Below are positions 18,440-28,022 of a stretch of 64,000 nt of DNA, in pieces. How positions within the stretch are numbered: position 1 is the first letter of the stretch; every line of letters starts with the position of its first letter. The stretch is from a virus. The translations under genes and the position numbers were made by a program. The DNA lies in the IMG/VR virus record IMGVR_UViG_3300025121_000886, positions 29,151 through 93,150 of that record, one strand, 5' to 3'. The notes beneath the pieces are model-generated. The model did no database searches, was not told the origin of the DNA, and saw only the letters and a list, made by a program, of their open reading frames with translations.

Positions 18440-18886
18440 ATGGATAACAAAAATATTTATAATTTATTAAAAGACATCAAAAAAGATGGCTTTTCTGAAG
18501 AGGCATCTCTTATAAATAAAGCATTAAAAAAATGGGGTGATAATCATAAGGTTATAGCCTCATTTGAGAATACATCTGAGCAAGAAACATTAAACTTAAG
18601 AACTTTGCGACAATGGATTTTAAATGATTACCGAAAAGTAGCATTTGAAATTCATAATGATGGAGTTTTGATTGACCCTGTTGATCAAGAATCTTTTATG
18701 CAAGGACCAGCTATGTTAATCACAGGTCATGGTTTTCGTCCTGTTGAGATAGCAGTTAATGTTTTTGGGGAGGTTGGTATTAATTATCAAGATGGTGCTT
18801 GGTCTAGGAGAAAGGTTCACTCTGAAAATATCATGTCTTTTTATGAGAAACTTAAAAGAATTTTGAATGGACGTAAGGGGGATTAA
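18440..18886 (+). CDS. Small protein with N-terminal helical tag
   Basis: 148 residues. The N-terminal 28 residues (IYNLLKDIKKDGFSEEASLI) match the recurring hairpin motif. The remainder contains TLRQWILNDYRKVAFEIHND and a Gly-rich beta segment (GPAMLITGHGFRPVEIAVNV). AGAGGATATAATTTT precedes the start. Unknown role. Confidence 0.55.
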   Translation: MDNKNIYNLLKDIKKDGFSEEASLINKALKKWGDNHKVIASFENTSEQETLNLRTLRQWILNDYRKVAFEIHNDGVLIDPVDQESFMQGPAMLITGHGFRPVEIAVNVFGEVGINYQDGAWSRRKVHSENIMSFYEKLKRILNGRKGD

Positions 18887-18904
18887 GGGGTATTAGTCTT
18901 TGTT

Positions 18905-18912
18905 CTGTAAAT
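18905..18912 (+). promoter_or_regulatory. CTGTAAA-type intergenic motif
   Basis: CTGTAAAT 54 bases before the start at 18959; one of the recurrent intergenic copies proposed as a phage promoter or operator element. No sigma70 -35 box is seen upstream. Confidence 0.3.
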
Positions 18913-18958
18913 ATATGTTTTGGTTGTGAATATATTAATCCAAAACAAGGAGATACCG

Positions 18959-19894
18959 ATGATTGCTAAAAGATTATCACCTGAGATGTTAGATTCTCTC
19001 TTAGAAAAGAAAAAAACGATTTATGTAAGAAATAAAACAAATCCCCGGGGTATAGTTTCAGTAATGTTTATTATTCCCAATGTTCAAAAAACAATTACAA
19101 AAATGGTATATGTATCTGCTTATCCACAGGCAATTACTGATGAAGTTCCTCATAGTACTGTGGGTGAATCTTATGATTTTAGAAGATATTTGATGAAGGG
19201 TATTCTTGAACTCGTTGACCCCGATGAAGCAAAAAAAGAATTGACTGCTGATGCTTTAAAAGAGTTACAGGGTTTAAGAATGAGAGATCAGAATTTTAAG
19301 AGACGGACAGTTGTAGCACCAAGAGTTATAACTGGTATAGGAGATCGTGTTGAAGAATTAACAGAATTTGAACCTCCTAAAGGATGGCATACATCAGAAC
19401 CACCTAGAGGGGGAGGCTATGACGGAAAAGCGGCGATAGATATGTTGGTCTCAAACAATCTTCCAAAAACGGAAGCTACCAATTTGATCAGAAAGGGCTA
19501 TGTAGCCCCTAAGGTAGAGATGGGCTTTGAATTTGATAATATATCTTCAGTAGATATAAATCCACGGGTGATGGATATCGTGATGCAGTCTGAAAGTGGC
19601 GGAATGAAGGTAAAAGAAGCTATTGGATTATTGAGGGGATTAGAGGATCTTTTTACCGAGGCAGATATAGGTTACCTTATTTCTAAGGGTGTTCCTGAAT
19701 TGAAAGCTTACGCTGAAGGTTTATTAGCACAGATGGATAAAAATACCGCTCCAATAAAAGAGGAAGCAAAAGAAGATATTATAAATGTAGAAGAGGTAAA
19801 AGAAGACCCTGTTGAAACTTTTCAGGAAGAGAATGATATTATAACCGGGATAACAGAAGAACAGACGACTAATAAGAGACATAAACGAAGATAG
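18959..19894 (+). CDS. Unknown virion-region protein
   Basis: 311 residues starting MIAKRLSPEMLDSLLEKKKT behind AAGGAGATACCG. The N-terminal part is beta-rich, the middle carries a Pro/Gly linker (EFEPPKGWHTSEPPRGGG), the second half is helical, and the C-terminus is acidic then basic (TNKRHKRR). The repeated phrasing of IDMLVSNNLPKTEATNLIRKG suggests small helical modules. Possibly a tail or baseplate component because the next gene looks baseplate-like. Confidence 0.5.
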   Translation: MIAKRLSPEMLDSLLEKKKTIYVRNKTNPRGIVSVMFIIPNVQKTITKMVYVSAYPQAITDEVPHSTVGESYDFRRYLMKGILELVDPDEAKKELTADALKELQGLRMRDQNFKRRTVVAPRVITGIGDRVEELTEFEPPKGWHTSEPPRGGGYDGKAAIDMLVSNNLPKTEATNLIRKGYVAPKVEMGFEFDNISSVDINPRVMDIVMQSESGGMKVKEAIGLLRGLEDLFTEADIGYLISKGVPELKAYAEGLLAQMDKNTAPIKEEAKEDIINVEEVKEDPVETFQEENDIITGITEEQTTNKRHKRR

Positions 19895-19913
19895 TTTGTT
19901 TTTTGGAAAAAAT

Positions 19914-20642
19914 ATGGCTGAAATAACTGAGATAAATCAGAAACTTATAGATGCAATAAACGAAGGAAAAAAGGTTGTTGAACAAACTGATCGTGCTTAT
20001 TTGGGGGAGAGAGAACCTTTTGTTATCACCTCTGAACTTTGGCTCAGGCAGAGCACAAAACAATATATTTTCCTCTTTAATAATCCAGGAAGTTTAGAAA
20101 TTCAGTTAAGTCAAAGGATGGCCGAGCAGAAAACACATTCCGGGACAATCTTACATGTTTGGCCGTCTAATGACAGAGAAAGTTCTTATGATGAACCTGT
20201 TTTAACGATGGAATTTCAAACAGGGAGTACTTGGTTGATAATTGTCCCAGATCCTAGAGACCCTAAGAGTCAAAAGAGAATAATGAGCGCTGGTTTAAAA
20301 AATTATTATGACTTTTTAGGGTTTTTATCTCAGCCAAAAATACTTGATGATGGTGAAGAGAACGTACATATCATAATTATGAACACCATTAATTTTCCAC
20401 AGTTAACGGTATGGGGACAATTTCAGAAAGATGGTCCTACATATAGAGAAACAGTTGATTCAGCGGGTAAAATAGATGGTTGGTCTGTCCCATTTACTGT
20501 TTATCATTCATATCCTCCTCTACATAGGGCGGATTTGATGAAAAAGACATATGAGGATCAATTTGGTTCTGTAGCACCCATAAAATATAGAAGTGTGGGT
20601 AATACCGGTTCTAGAATTAGAAAGTCAGGTATTCAGAGATAA
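19914..20642 (+). CDS. Putative baseplate / tail-associated protein
   Basis: 242 residues. Distinct regions are FVITSELWLRQSTKQYIFLF, then LKNYYDFLGFLSQPKILDDG, and INFPQLTVWGQFQKDGPTYR followed by WSVPFTVYHSYPPLHRAD. These aromatic-rich beta segments are reminiscent of baseplate hub or tail initiator proteins of large myoviruses, but this is pattern resemblance only. ATG 19914 preferred over TTG 19896. It is the last protein gene before the tRNA. Confidence 0.45.
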   Translation: MAEITEINQKLIDAINEGKKVVEQTDRAYLGEREPFVITSELWLRQSTKQYIFLFNNPGSLEIQLSQRMAEQKTHSGTILHVWPSNDRESSYDEPVLTMEFQTGSTWLIIVPDPRDPKSQKRIMSAGLKNYYDFLGFLSQPKILDDGEENVHIIIMNTINFPQLTVWGQFQKDGPTYRETVDSAGKIDGWSVPFTVYHSYPPLHRADLMKKTYEDQFGSVAPIKYRSVGNTGSRIRKSGIQR

Positions 20643-20647
20643 AATAT

Positions 20648-20720
20648 TGCGGGGTGGACCAGCTGGTAGGTCAGAAGACTCATAATCTTCGTGTCGAGGG
20701 TTCGACTCCCTCCCCCGCAA
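20648..20720 (+). tRNA. tRNA with CAT anticodon (Met elongator or Ile2)
   Basis: Full cloverleaf seen: acceptor TGCGGGG / CCCCGCA, D-arm GACC / GGTC, anticodon stem GAAGA / TCTTC with loop CTCATAA (CAT at 20681-20683), T-arm GAGGG / CCCTC with loop TTCGACT, discriminator A. No encoded CCA. The U1-A72 pair and lack of a GGG/CCC anticodon stem argue against initiator tRNA; it is elongator Met or lysidine-modified Ile. Confidence 0.9.
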
Positions 20721-20760
20721 CTAACAATAATTCTTCCTATTAATCTCATTTTTTTTATAT

Positions 20761-20768
20761 CTGTAAAA
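20761..20768 (+). promoter_or_regulatory. CTGTAAA-type intergenic motif
   Basis: CTGTAAAA between the tRNA and the gene at 20830, about 62 bases before its start. Same motif as the other intergenic copies. Confidence 0.3.
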
Positions 20769-20829
20769 TATCTACATCAAATCTTTAATTTTCATCAACA
20801 AACAATTCAAAATAATAGGTGTGGTTGCT

Positions 20830-21183
20830 ATGTCTTTAAAAGATTATATTGGAAAATACGATGTGAATATCACAGAAAATAAGGATGGTTCAATAAATTT
20901 TAAGGTTAAAAGACTTCTTGAGTTCTCAGGTGAATGGTTAGAAGCACCAAATTATACTATTCCAGCATGGACGATGGAGGAAGCTTTCGCTTATGAGAAA
21001 AAACTTATTATGTTTACTCTATCTGATCTAAGAGGAAAAGCTGATAGACTTCAGGTTGAGTATGAGAAAGAAAAGAAAAAAAGGGATGAAGAAGAAAGAA
21101 AACGGCTCAAAAAATCTGGAAAGGTGTCGGGGATACTCTCTATTTCTGAAACGATTGGGGGTGAACTCACCCTCGAAGAATAA
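20830..21183 (+). CDS. Small coiled-coil protein
   Basis: 117 residues. MSLKDYIGKYDVNITENKDG starts a beta segment; residues of about 60-100 form a charged coiled coil (EYEKEKKKRDEEERKRLKK). ATG 20830 follows AGGTGTGG, better than the GTG at 20821. It is the last phage gene before the tnpB element. Unknown function. Confidence 0.55.
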   Translation: MSLKDYIGKYDVNITENKDGSINFKVKRLLEFSGEWLEAPNYTIPAWTMEEAFAYEKKLIMFTLSDLRGKADRLQVEYEKEKKKRDEEERKRLKKSGKVSGILSISETIGGELTLEE

Positions 21184-21232
21184 TAAACATTTTTAAGATT
21201 TATCATTTAAAAAGTTATAAAATTCCTCAAAA

Positions 21233-21253
21233 CCCCGACCGCTTGCGGTGGGG
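21233..21253 (+). repeat. Left-end imperfect hairpin of the tnpB element
   Basis: CCCC, bulged G, ACCGC, TT loop, GCGGT, GGGG: an imperfect subterminal palindrome as in IS200/IS605 left ends, recognised as single-stranded DNA by TnpA. Confidence 0.6.
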
Positions 21254-21281
21254 ATATACATAAAAATAATTAAAATAATGT

Positions 21282-21310
21282 TTGACTTTCAGTAAATATC
21301 TTAATATACT
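21282..21310 (+). promoter_or_regulatory. Sigma70-type promoter of tnpB with overlapping palindrome
   Basis: TTGACT (21282-21287), 17-base spacer, TATACT (21305-21310). The -10 box runs into a perfect inverted repeat CTTAATATT-T-AATATTAAG (21309-21327), a possible operator. It drives the tnpB start at 21349 with a short leader containing AGGA. Confidence 0.65.
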
Positions 21311-21348
21311 TAATATTTAATATTAAGTAATTTTTAGGAAATAGTATT

Positions 21349-22593
21349 TTGTATAAAACGCAATCAAATCAGATTAAGAATATGAATAAAGACACCTATA
21401 ATCTTTTAAGAAGGTTGTGTTGGCATTCAGCGCGTTTGTACAATTACGGTCTATATACTGTAAGACAGAATTATTTTGAGACGAAGACATATTTACCTTA
21501 TGTGCAAAATTATCATTATTGTAAGACCAATGAGAATTTTAAGGTTTTACCAGCAGCTGTAGCACAGCAGACGTTAAAGGTTGTAGATAGGAGCTTTAAG
21601 TCTCTTTTTGGGCTTTTGAATGCTAAGAAGCACAGTAAATATCAGAGTCGTGTGTCTATCCCACATTATTTACCAAAAGATGGATATTTTCAGGTCATGA
21701 TACCTAACAATGGGTTTCAGATTAAGGGTAATGAGATAAACATAGGTATATCGAGGTTTTTGAAGGAAGATACTGGGATTAAAAATATAGTATTAGATTT
21801 TCCGACACAGATTAATGCTAAAGATGTAATAGAAGTAAGGATAATACCGCAACAGAAGGCACATTACTTTAAAATGGAGGTGGTATATGAGGTAAAAGAA
21901 CAAGAATTAAAGCTAGAGCATAAAAATGTTTTATCGATTGATATAGGTCTAAATAATTTAGCGACATGTTTTGATACAAAGAACAATAGGGCTTTCATCT
22001 TAGATGGAAGGCGTTTAAAATCAATAAATTACTATTGGAATAAACAAAACAGTAAGCTACAAAGTATCAAAGATAAACAAAACATCAGGAATTATACGAA
22101 ACAACAATTTTTACTGAAGAGGAAGAGAGAAAATAGGATTAAAGACATAATAAGAAAGAGCTCTAAGTATATTTCTGATTATTGTATTAAGAATGACATA
22201 GGGACGATAATTATAGGACACAATAAAGGTTGGAAGCAAGACATTAATCTTGGAAGGGTGAATAATCAGAAGTTTGTACAGGTACCTTTTGGATATTTGA
22301 TGTCAAGCCTTGAGTCTAAATGTGAAGAGTTTGGTATGAAGTATTCAGAGATACAAGAGTCCCATACTTCTCTATGTTCGGCTTTAGATAATGAGGAAGT
22401 TAAACATCATGATGTTTATATGGGGAAGCGTATATACAGAGGGCTTTTTAGAAGTAGAGAAGGAAAGCTCGTTAATGCTGATGTTAATGGTGCTCTAAAT
22501 ATTGCTAGGAAGTCAAAAGTAACTGCAATGGAGGTAACTTCTGAGCAGGTAATGGGTATTGTGGCATACCCTGTAAGAATAAGGGTATTTTAG
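21349..22593 (+). CDS. tnpB: TnpB-family RNA-guided nuclease (IS605 OrfB)
   Basis: Transposon-encoded RNA-guided DNA nuclease that helps retain the element. Seen: 414 residues; RuvC-like catalytic triad in SIDIGLNNLAT (D198), EIQESHTS (E337) and NADVNGALNI (D378). The usual four-Cys zinc finger between the last two motifs is reduced to one Cys (TSLCSALDNEE), as in a distinct TnpB subgroup. Start is a TTG with AGGA about 10 bases upstream; the next candidate is ATG 21382. The 3' end probably overlaps the guide (omega) RNA. It reads in the same direction as the flanking late genes. Confidence 0.9.
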   Translation: MYKTQSNQIKNMNKDTYNLLRRLCWHSARLYNYGLYTVRQNYFETKTYLPYVQNYHYCKTNENFKVLPAAVAQQTLKVVDRSFKSLFGLLNAKKHSKYQSRVSIPHYLPKDGYFQVMIPNNGFQIKGNEINIGISRFLKEDTGIKNIVLDFPTQINAKDVIEVRIIPQQKAHYFKMEVVYEVKEQELKLEHKNVLSIDIGLNNLATCFDTKNNRAFILDGRRLKSINYYWNKQNSKLQSIKDKQNIRNYTKQQFLLKRKRENRIKDIIRKSSKYISDYCIKNDIGTIIIGHNKGWKQDINLGRVNNQKFVQVPFGYLMSSLESKCEEFGMKYSEIQESHTSLCSALDNEEVKHHDVYMGKRIYRGLFRSREGKLVNADVNGALNIARKSKVTAMEVTSEQVMGIVAYPVRIRVF

Positions 22594-22638
22594 ACAAACT
22601 TCTTACGAAGCCTTGGGGCTTGCCCCAAGGTATGTCAC
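22566..22638 (+). ncRNA. Probable omega-RNA 3' part and right end of the tnpB element
   Basis: A 7-bp stem ATACCCT / AGGGTAT (22566-22588) overlaps the end of tnpB, and a perfect 9-bp stem CCTTGGGGC / GCCCCAAGG (22611-22630) follows, then TATGTCAC. In IS605-type elements the guide RNA derives from exactly this 3' region and the guide is templated by DNA just past the end. The RNA ends are inferred. Confidence 0.5.
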
Positions 22639-22749
22639 TAGGGATTGATCTTCTTAGAATTGTCTAATACAACTTTAGTTGTGTCCCGTAAAATAAGGTC
22701 TTAAGATTAAAAATTTTAGCAAGGACAAACAATTTTACAGGAATTTTTT

Positions 22750-24147
22750 ATGAAAAAGAAAAAAATGAAGATAAATAAAGATATCCTAGAAAGAACCTCA
22801 AATATTCTTACTGAAGATATCGATACAGAAAATATTGGGACATTTATTGAAGATACTCTAAAAGAGTCTCTAACGTCAAAAGATCGTCTATTAAACTCTT
22901 CTAATATGAACCCGGAAATGAGAAAAAATAAAATGAGGAGCATTGGTATAAAAAGAGACTTAATGTTAGATCAAAAAATGTTTACAAAGCCCAATACTCT
23001 AGATGAATATAAAGATTATTTTCTGAATAATCTTGGAAATAAAGCGACTGCATTAGAATTTTTCAAAAAATTATATGAAGATTCCATGTTAAAAATAAAA
23101 GAACTCATACCCGATTATGCTGAATATTGGCCAACATCTCAACATTATTCTTCCTGGATAGAGGGCTCACCATCTGGAATCGTAGATCATTTTACTGCCA
23201 GCTCTACTGCATCAAGTGTACTTCGTTGGTTTTCTTCCTATGATCAATGGTTGATTGGTTCAAAAAAACGAGCATCAGGCGCGTGTACTTCTTTTCTTGT
23301 TGATATAACTGGCGAGATATTCTGTCTTCTAAAGTTTTGGGAAGGAGAAGCAGACTGGCACGAACCTCTCGTCAACAGGAAATTTATAGGAATTGAACAC
23401 GTTTCCTGTGGTGAATTAAAAGAAAAAGATGGAGAATTTTATTGGTGGCCTAAGAATTGGGGCTCAAAATACCCTTTTCAAGAAACTTTATCTCCATTAA
23501 AATTGACTTCTCCCTGGAGGGGGGCAACCTATTTTCAACCCTATACCACAGAACAAATACTTTCAAACATTTCTATAAAAAGGGCATTAATAGCCTATTA
23601 TGGAAGTCAATTAAATGTAAGAAATTTTATAGATCATGCTGTATTAAGAACAGATAAAATGGATATGAGCCCAGTTTGGCCATTACAACAAATAAATAGT
23701 ATCGTTCTCAATAAATCTATGAATAAAAAGAGCATAACTCTTCTCTTTGAAAGCACTCTACAAAAAGATATTTCAATAGATCATCCAATAAAATTTGAAT
23801 ATCCTATACCTTCTTCTAAAAATGTTCAAGTTATTCGAGAAGATGAGTCTATTCTTGAGACGGTGACTACAAGATTAGAGCATTATTCAAGTTATTTAGA
23901 ACCTATAAGATGGATACAAAGAATGTTGTTCGATATGAAATATCTGGGATCAGAATTGGCTATAAATGGGGTCATTGGAAGTATTGAAACAGTAAATGCC
24001 ATAAAAAGAGTTCAAAAAGAAAGTTTATATCCAATAACCGGAATTATGGATGAAAACATTAAAGAACGCATAAGATTATTGTATCAAGACTTTTGCTCAA
24101 AAAAAGAGTTACAGAGAAAAAAAGACCAAGCACCTTTACAGAAATGA
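22750..24147 (+). CDS. N-acetylmuramoyl-L-alanine amidase with peptidoglycan-binding domain
   Basis: Cell-wall hydrolase, endolysin or tail-associated lysin. Seen: 465 residues; an N-terminal extension of about 120 residues, then an Amidase_2/PGRP-like domain with IVDHFTAS (His147), ASGACTSFLVDITGEI, ADWHEP (His204) and FIGIEHV (Glu216), and a C-terminal PG-binding helical domain (PIRWIQRMLFDMKYLG...INGVIGSIETVNAIKRVQ) at about 375-420. The long N-terminal extension and location just ahead of tail-fibre genes fit a virion-associated enzyme as well as a lysis enzyme. No holin is adjacent. Confidence 0.82.
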   Translation: MKKKKMKINKDILERTSNILTEDIDTENIGTFIEDTLKESLTSKDRLLNSSNMNPEMRKNKMRSIGIKRDLMLDQKMFTKPNTLDEYKDYFLNNLGNKATALEFFKKLYEDSMLKIKELIPDYAEYWPTSQHYSSWIEGSPSGIVDHFTASSTASSVLRWFSSYDQWLIGSKKRASGACTSFLVDITGEIFCLLKFWEGEADWHEPLVNRKFIGIEHVSCGELKEKDGEFYWWPKNWGSKYPFQETLSPLKLTSPWRGATYFQPYTTEQILSNISIKRALIAYYGSQLNVRNFIDHAVLRTDKMDMSPVWPLQQINSIVLNKSMNKKSITLLFESTLQKDISIDHPIKFEYPIPSSKNVQVIREDESILETVTTRLEHYSSYLEPIRWIQRMLFDMKYLGSELAINGVIGSIETVNAIKRVQKESLYPITGIMDENIKERIRLLYQDFCSKKELQRKKDQAPLQK

Positions 24148-24158
24148 GGTATATATAA

Positions 24159-24611
24159 ATGGCCTATGAAATGTTAGCCCTATTAACCAATGTGGCCAAG
24201 ACATATTATATGGAACAATCATTGAATGGAAAATCTTTTAAAGTGGATCATTTTGTTGTAGGACGATATGGTCATGACCTTACCGACCCAAAACAAGCTT
24301 TAACTCCTAGACCCGAGATGACCTTAGATATCTATAATGAAGAACTTGGTAAAGTCTATGGCCCCACCGACCTTACTGGACAATATGACGTAGATGATGC
24401 CCCATTTTGTAAAGAATATGTTTGCACACTCCCCCGGTCCACTCTTGTATCTGAAATAAGTTCTATTGGATTAGTTGCTACTGTTGTTTATGTTCCTCCA
24501 AGTGGAACAGGTGCTCTAGGAGATCAATTCTTGTATGCATACACAAATTTTCCATTAAAGGTTAAGACTGATCTGGATCTCATGGTTTTTAACCTCCAAG
24601 TTCAATATTAG
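24159..24611 (+). CDS. Tail-collar-like (DUF3751-like) protein
   Basis: 150 residues. The opening MAYEMLALLTNVAKTYYMEQ and FKVDHFVVGRYGHD follow the start pattern of phage tail-collar fibre N-terminal domains, which link fibres to the baseplate. It is a diverged paralogue of the protein at 28036. GAGGTATATATAA precedes the start. It lies directly before the large spike. Confidence 0.6.
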   Translation: MAYEMLALLTNVAKTYYMEQSLNGKSFKVDHFVVGRYGHDLTDPKQALTPRPEMTLDIYNEELGKVYGPTDLTGQYDVDDAPFCKEYVCTLPRSTLVSEISSIGLVATVVYVPPSGTGALGDQFLYAYTNFPLKVKTDLDLMVFNLQVQY

Positions 24612-24623
24612 ACGGAGAAAAAA

Positions 24624-27600
24624 ATGAGTATTAAAGCTTTTATAGAGTTCGGGTCAAAGGACAGTCCTGAATATTGGAATAAACAACACAAGGACATAAT
24701 ACAGAAGGGTATTTATACAAGTTATACTCTAACAACTGCATCCAGTCCACCTACAATAACAGTCCCAGCATTTTCGGCCATGACTTCACAAGGTATGACT
24801 GTCATTAATGACGCTGATGTTATATTAACCTTAGCAGATGACGGAGTTAACTGCGTATACCTAAGAGCCATTTACAATGCATTGGCAGCAGCAACCATAA
24901 CTTTAACCTCAGACCTTGAAGTAGTATATAACGCTATCCCCCTTGAACAAACAATACTTTTTGCAAAGGTTACAACATCGGGGGGAAGTATAGGAAGTGT
25001 AAGTTTAGCCGAGGCAGAAGTTATAGATGCCGTTGGAAGAAAATTCTGGAGAGACCCTGTGGACACAACCCTCCCGGCTGTTGGTGTTAGCCGAACGGGT
25101 GATCTTGTACTAAAAAAAGATGATAAGGGTATTTATTATTTTAATGGTACAAGCTGGGAAAATATTTTAAATATAAGTGCTCAATGGAAACCTTCTGTAG
25201 CTAATTATGCAAGTCTACCCTCTGTAGGATCATCAACAGATGGCGATGCTGTCGTTGTTAGAGATGAAAATCTGATATACACCCTCGATCCAGCAGATAG
25301 TAAATGGAGACCTATATCAAGTTGGTTACCCCCCGTTGCTAATGAAGGTGATTTACCTATTTTAGGAAGTGCTATTCCACCTAAAACAAATGATTTACGT
25401 CTGGTGGTTGATGAAAGAGAAGTTCATACTCATGGTGGTGATGGTGATTGGCATCCCTTAAATCAATGGAGAACCCCCAAAACAAAAGCTCAAATAGACA
25501 TTTTAACTGGCTCAAATGGTGATGCTAGAGTAGCTACAGACGAGGGAGAAATATATGTTAGATATAGCTCTTCCTGGAAAAAAATAGGAGCTAATGGAAC
25601 TTATCTAACTGTCGGGAATACGACAGGTGATTATATTGGATCAACACAAGCACCTGTCCAAGATGCTATAGGTGCATTACCTTCTACTGGTGGTAGAATT
25701 GTTATTAAACGAGGTACATATACCTTTGACCTACCAGTTTCTATATCAAAACCAAATGTTACAATAGAAGCTGAAACACCTGGATCAGTAAATATTATAG
25801 CAAGTTCACCAATAACCACTCTATTTTCGGTATCTGCTGTCAATTTTAGGATGTATGGGATAAAATTAGATTTAACAGATTCAACATATACTTCTACAAC
25901 AGGAGCGATTTTATTTGGTGGTGCAAGTAGTTCTGAGACAGAAGGTGGAGAAATAATTGACTGTGTATTCGATAAACCATATATAGCTATCAATCTAAAT
26001 CACACTTCTTGTAACAATTCTCTTCCTATAATAATTCAGAGGTGTCAATTTAAAGACGTTCAATCTACATCCGGTGCTGTAGTAATAAAAGCTTCTTTCA
26101 CTCGTGGTGTAATCATATCAGAATGTGATTTTTATTCAAATATTTCTGGAATAAAATTTATAAGCTGTTATCAATCCAAAATAATCAATAATATAGCTCA
26201 TGGAACAACATCAAATAACGGTACATATTTTATTCATGGTGATAATTGCTATAATATTGAAGTAGACGGAAATGATATATACAATACTGATTCTACAGTA
26301 AAATCAAGTGGTTCTATCTATTTTACCAAGGGGACTATATCCCCCATTTGTTATGGAATATCGATAACAAACAATAAAATAAAAGTCAACACTGGTGGAT
26401 GTGCTCAAATAGAAATTTATGGCAACGGATTAGACGATGAGGGGTTTAACATATCTGAAAATGAACTGTATGGTGTTTCCACAAGAGGTATTAAAATAAA
26501 TGCATGTAAAAGGGCAATAATATCTAATAATTATATTGCTTGTGGAAAAACAAATTCTATAGATATCACAAATAGTAACAATATATTGATCAATGATAAT
26601 ATATTAAAGCCCGAAAACAATTCTGGTACAAAAGGAATTTCTATTGATTCTTATTCATATAATGTTATTGCATCCAATAACAGTATCAATTTATCAATAG
26701 GTAAAGGTATAGAATGCTATGCAGATCACAGTATTATCTCAAATAATACTATTATTGATAATACCGAATCAGCTATTTATATGGGATCTGATGGATATTA
26801 TATTGTATCTAACAACAAAATAAGAACAACTGCCTCCACAGAATCATTGGTAGTATTAGAATCATCTGGGGGTGATATTTATGCTGTGACTGTCTCTGGA
26901 AATAATATAACTTCTGATATCACAGTAGGGACAGGTATATATGGTATATATGCACCGGGTGATCTATATAATTCTCTCATAAATAATAATATCTTCAATC
27001 TGTCTTCTACTTCCGGTAACTTTGAGGCGGCAATATCTTGTAATAATATAATAACAACGTGCATTAATAAGAATACAACCAAGGGAAGTGATCTAAATTA
27101 CGGGATAAGAATTCTAAATAGCACGGGTGGCTTAATTTATCGATCCTCGATTAGTGAGAACATAATCAATTTCACAACCTTAGAAGGTATAATATTTTCA
27201 GATATTTATGCTTCTTCTATAAATTTTAATGATATATGCGGATATTCATCGGATCAGTATGGAATAGCCATGTTAGAAGATGGAACACATTCCATACTCT
27301 ATGGTAAAGAAGCTACCTTAATAGGAAACAAGATAAATAATTATGCACATGGAGGAATGTATTTACTTATAGAAACTGATGCAATAATAAGTCAAAATAC
27401 CATTTATACTTTTTCCAGAGATACAACACCGAGTGGACGCGGTATCTATATTATGTCCCATTTAACGGGAAGAGCTGGTGGAAATACTGCATATAATATC
27501 AGAATAGTAAATAACATAATCCATGATGGATATACAGGTATATATGCTTCCATCTCTGATTCAATAATAAGTGGAAATTCTATTTATGACATTGTTAACT

Positions 27601-28022
27601 TTGGTGTTGAATTACCCCACTCTTTAGACGATGGTGAGCACAGTGCTATTAAAAGAAATGTGATAATAACCGGAAATAGCTTCTCAGATATTGATAATAA
27701 AGCTATCTGTGATTGGTCACATATAAGTTTTATAACAATCTCCAATAACACTTTTTATTTATTGTACTCTGGGACGAAAGCTATTTTCTTCACCAATGAT
27801 GGACATGGAATTACCATAAATGGGAATACCTTTTATGTAGATGATAAGGCCATTGACTTTAATAGTACTGATAATTTTATTGGTTTTACTGCAATAGGTA
27901 ATGTGTTTAGTAAAACACTGGTTTTACATACTCATAATTTACCCGATCCAGTTACTACAAAGTCAATAACTTTAGCCAGAATGGAAGATTGTAATGTATT
28001 TGAAGTATCTTTAATATCTTAA
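24624..28022 (+). CDS. Large tail spike/fibre with parallel beta-helix
   Basis: 1132 residues. The N-terminal about 180 residues look like a virion-attachment domain; residues of about 180-330 contain repeated short beta modules (GIYYFNGTSWENIL, VVVRDENLIYTLDPADSKWR). From about 340 onward is a right-handed beta-helix of the NosD/pectate-lyase kind, with many NN(x)I and ISxNxI rungs (GGRIVIKRGTYTF; IISNNYIAC; VVSNNKIRT). Such spikes bind or degrade surface polysaccharides. No catalytic site could be assigned by eye. CGGAGA before the start. Confidence 0.82.
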   Translation: MSIKAFIEFGSKDSPEYWNKQHKDIIQKGIYTSYTLTTASSPPTITVPAFSAMTSQGMTVINDADVILTLADDGVNCVYLRAIYNALAAATITLTSDLEVVYNAIPLEQTILFAKVTTSGGSIGSVSLAEAEVIDAVGRKFWRDPVDTTLPAVGVSRTGDLVLKKDDKGIYYFNGTSWENILNISAQWKPSVANYASLPSVGSSTDGDAVVVRDENLIYTLDPADSKWRPISSWLPPVANEGDLPILGSAIPPKTNDLRLVVDEREVHTHGGDGDWHPLNQWRTPKTKAQIDILTGSNGDARVATDEGEIYVRYSSSWKKIGANGTYLTVGNTTGDYIGSTQAPVQDAIGALPSTGGRIVIKRGTYTFDLPVSISKPNVTIEAETPGSVNIIASSPITTLFSVSAVNFRMYGIKLDLTDSTYTSTTGAILFGGASSSETEGGEIIDCVFDKPYIAINLNHTSCNNSLPIIIQRCQFKDVQSTSGAVVIKASFTRGVIISECDFYSNISGIKFISCYQSKIINNIAHGTTSNNGTYFIHGDNCYNIEVDGNDIYNTDSTVKSSGSIYFTKGTISPICYGISITNNKIKVNTGGCAQIEIYGNGLDDEGFNISENELYGVSTRGIKINACKRAIISNNYIACGKTNSIDITNSNNILINDNILKPENNSGTKGISIDSYSYNVIASNNSINLSIGKGIECYADHSIISNNTIIDNTESAIYMGSDGYYIVSNNKIRTTASTESLVVLESSGGDIYAVTVSGNNITSDITVGTGIYGIYAPGDLYNSLINNNIFNLSSTSGNFEAAISCNNIITTCINKNTTKGSDLNYGIRILNSTGGLIYRSSISENIINFTTLEGIIFSDIYASSINFNDICGYSSDQYGIAMLEDGTHSILYGKEATLIGNKINNYAHGGMYLLIETDAIISQNTIYTFSRDTTPSGRGIYIMSHLTGRAGGNTAYNIRIVNNIIHDGYTGIYASISDSIISGNSIYDIVNFGVELPHSLDDGEHSAIKRNVIITGNSFSDIDNKAICDWSHISFITISNNTFYLLYSGTKAIFFTNDGHGITINGNTFYVDDKAIDFNSTDNFIGFTAIGNVFSKTLVLHTHNLPDPVTTKSITLARMEDCNVFEVSLIS

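Larger units (their letters stand above)
21233..22638 (+). mobile_element. IS200/IS605-type element carrying only tnpB
   Basis: Bounded on the left by an imperfect hairpin (21233-21253) and on the right by a 9-bp hairpin followed by TATGTCAC (22611-22638). It encodes TnpB but no TnpA, so it needs a Y1 transposase in trans. Near-identical right-end hairpins at 59146-59180 and 63652-63681 show that the family has inserted at least three times in this genome. The right boundary at GTCAC is inferred because similarity between the three copies ends there; the left boundary is less certain. Confidence 0.75.

Noticed and set aside
20640-20722. Attachment-site core in the tRNA
   Set aside because: No second copy of the tRNA 3' end and no integrase in the window.
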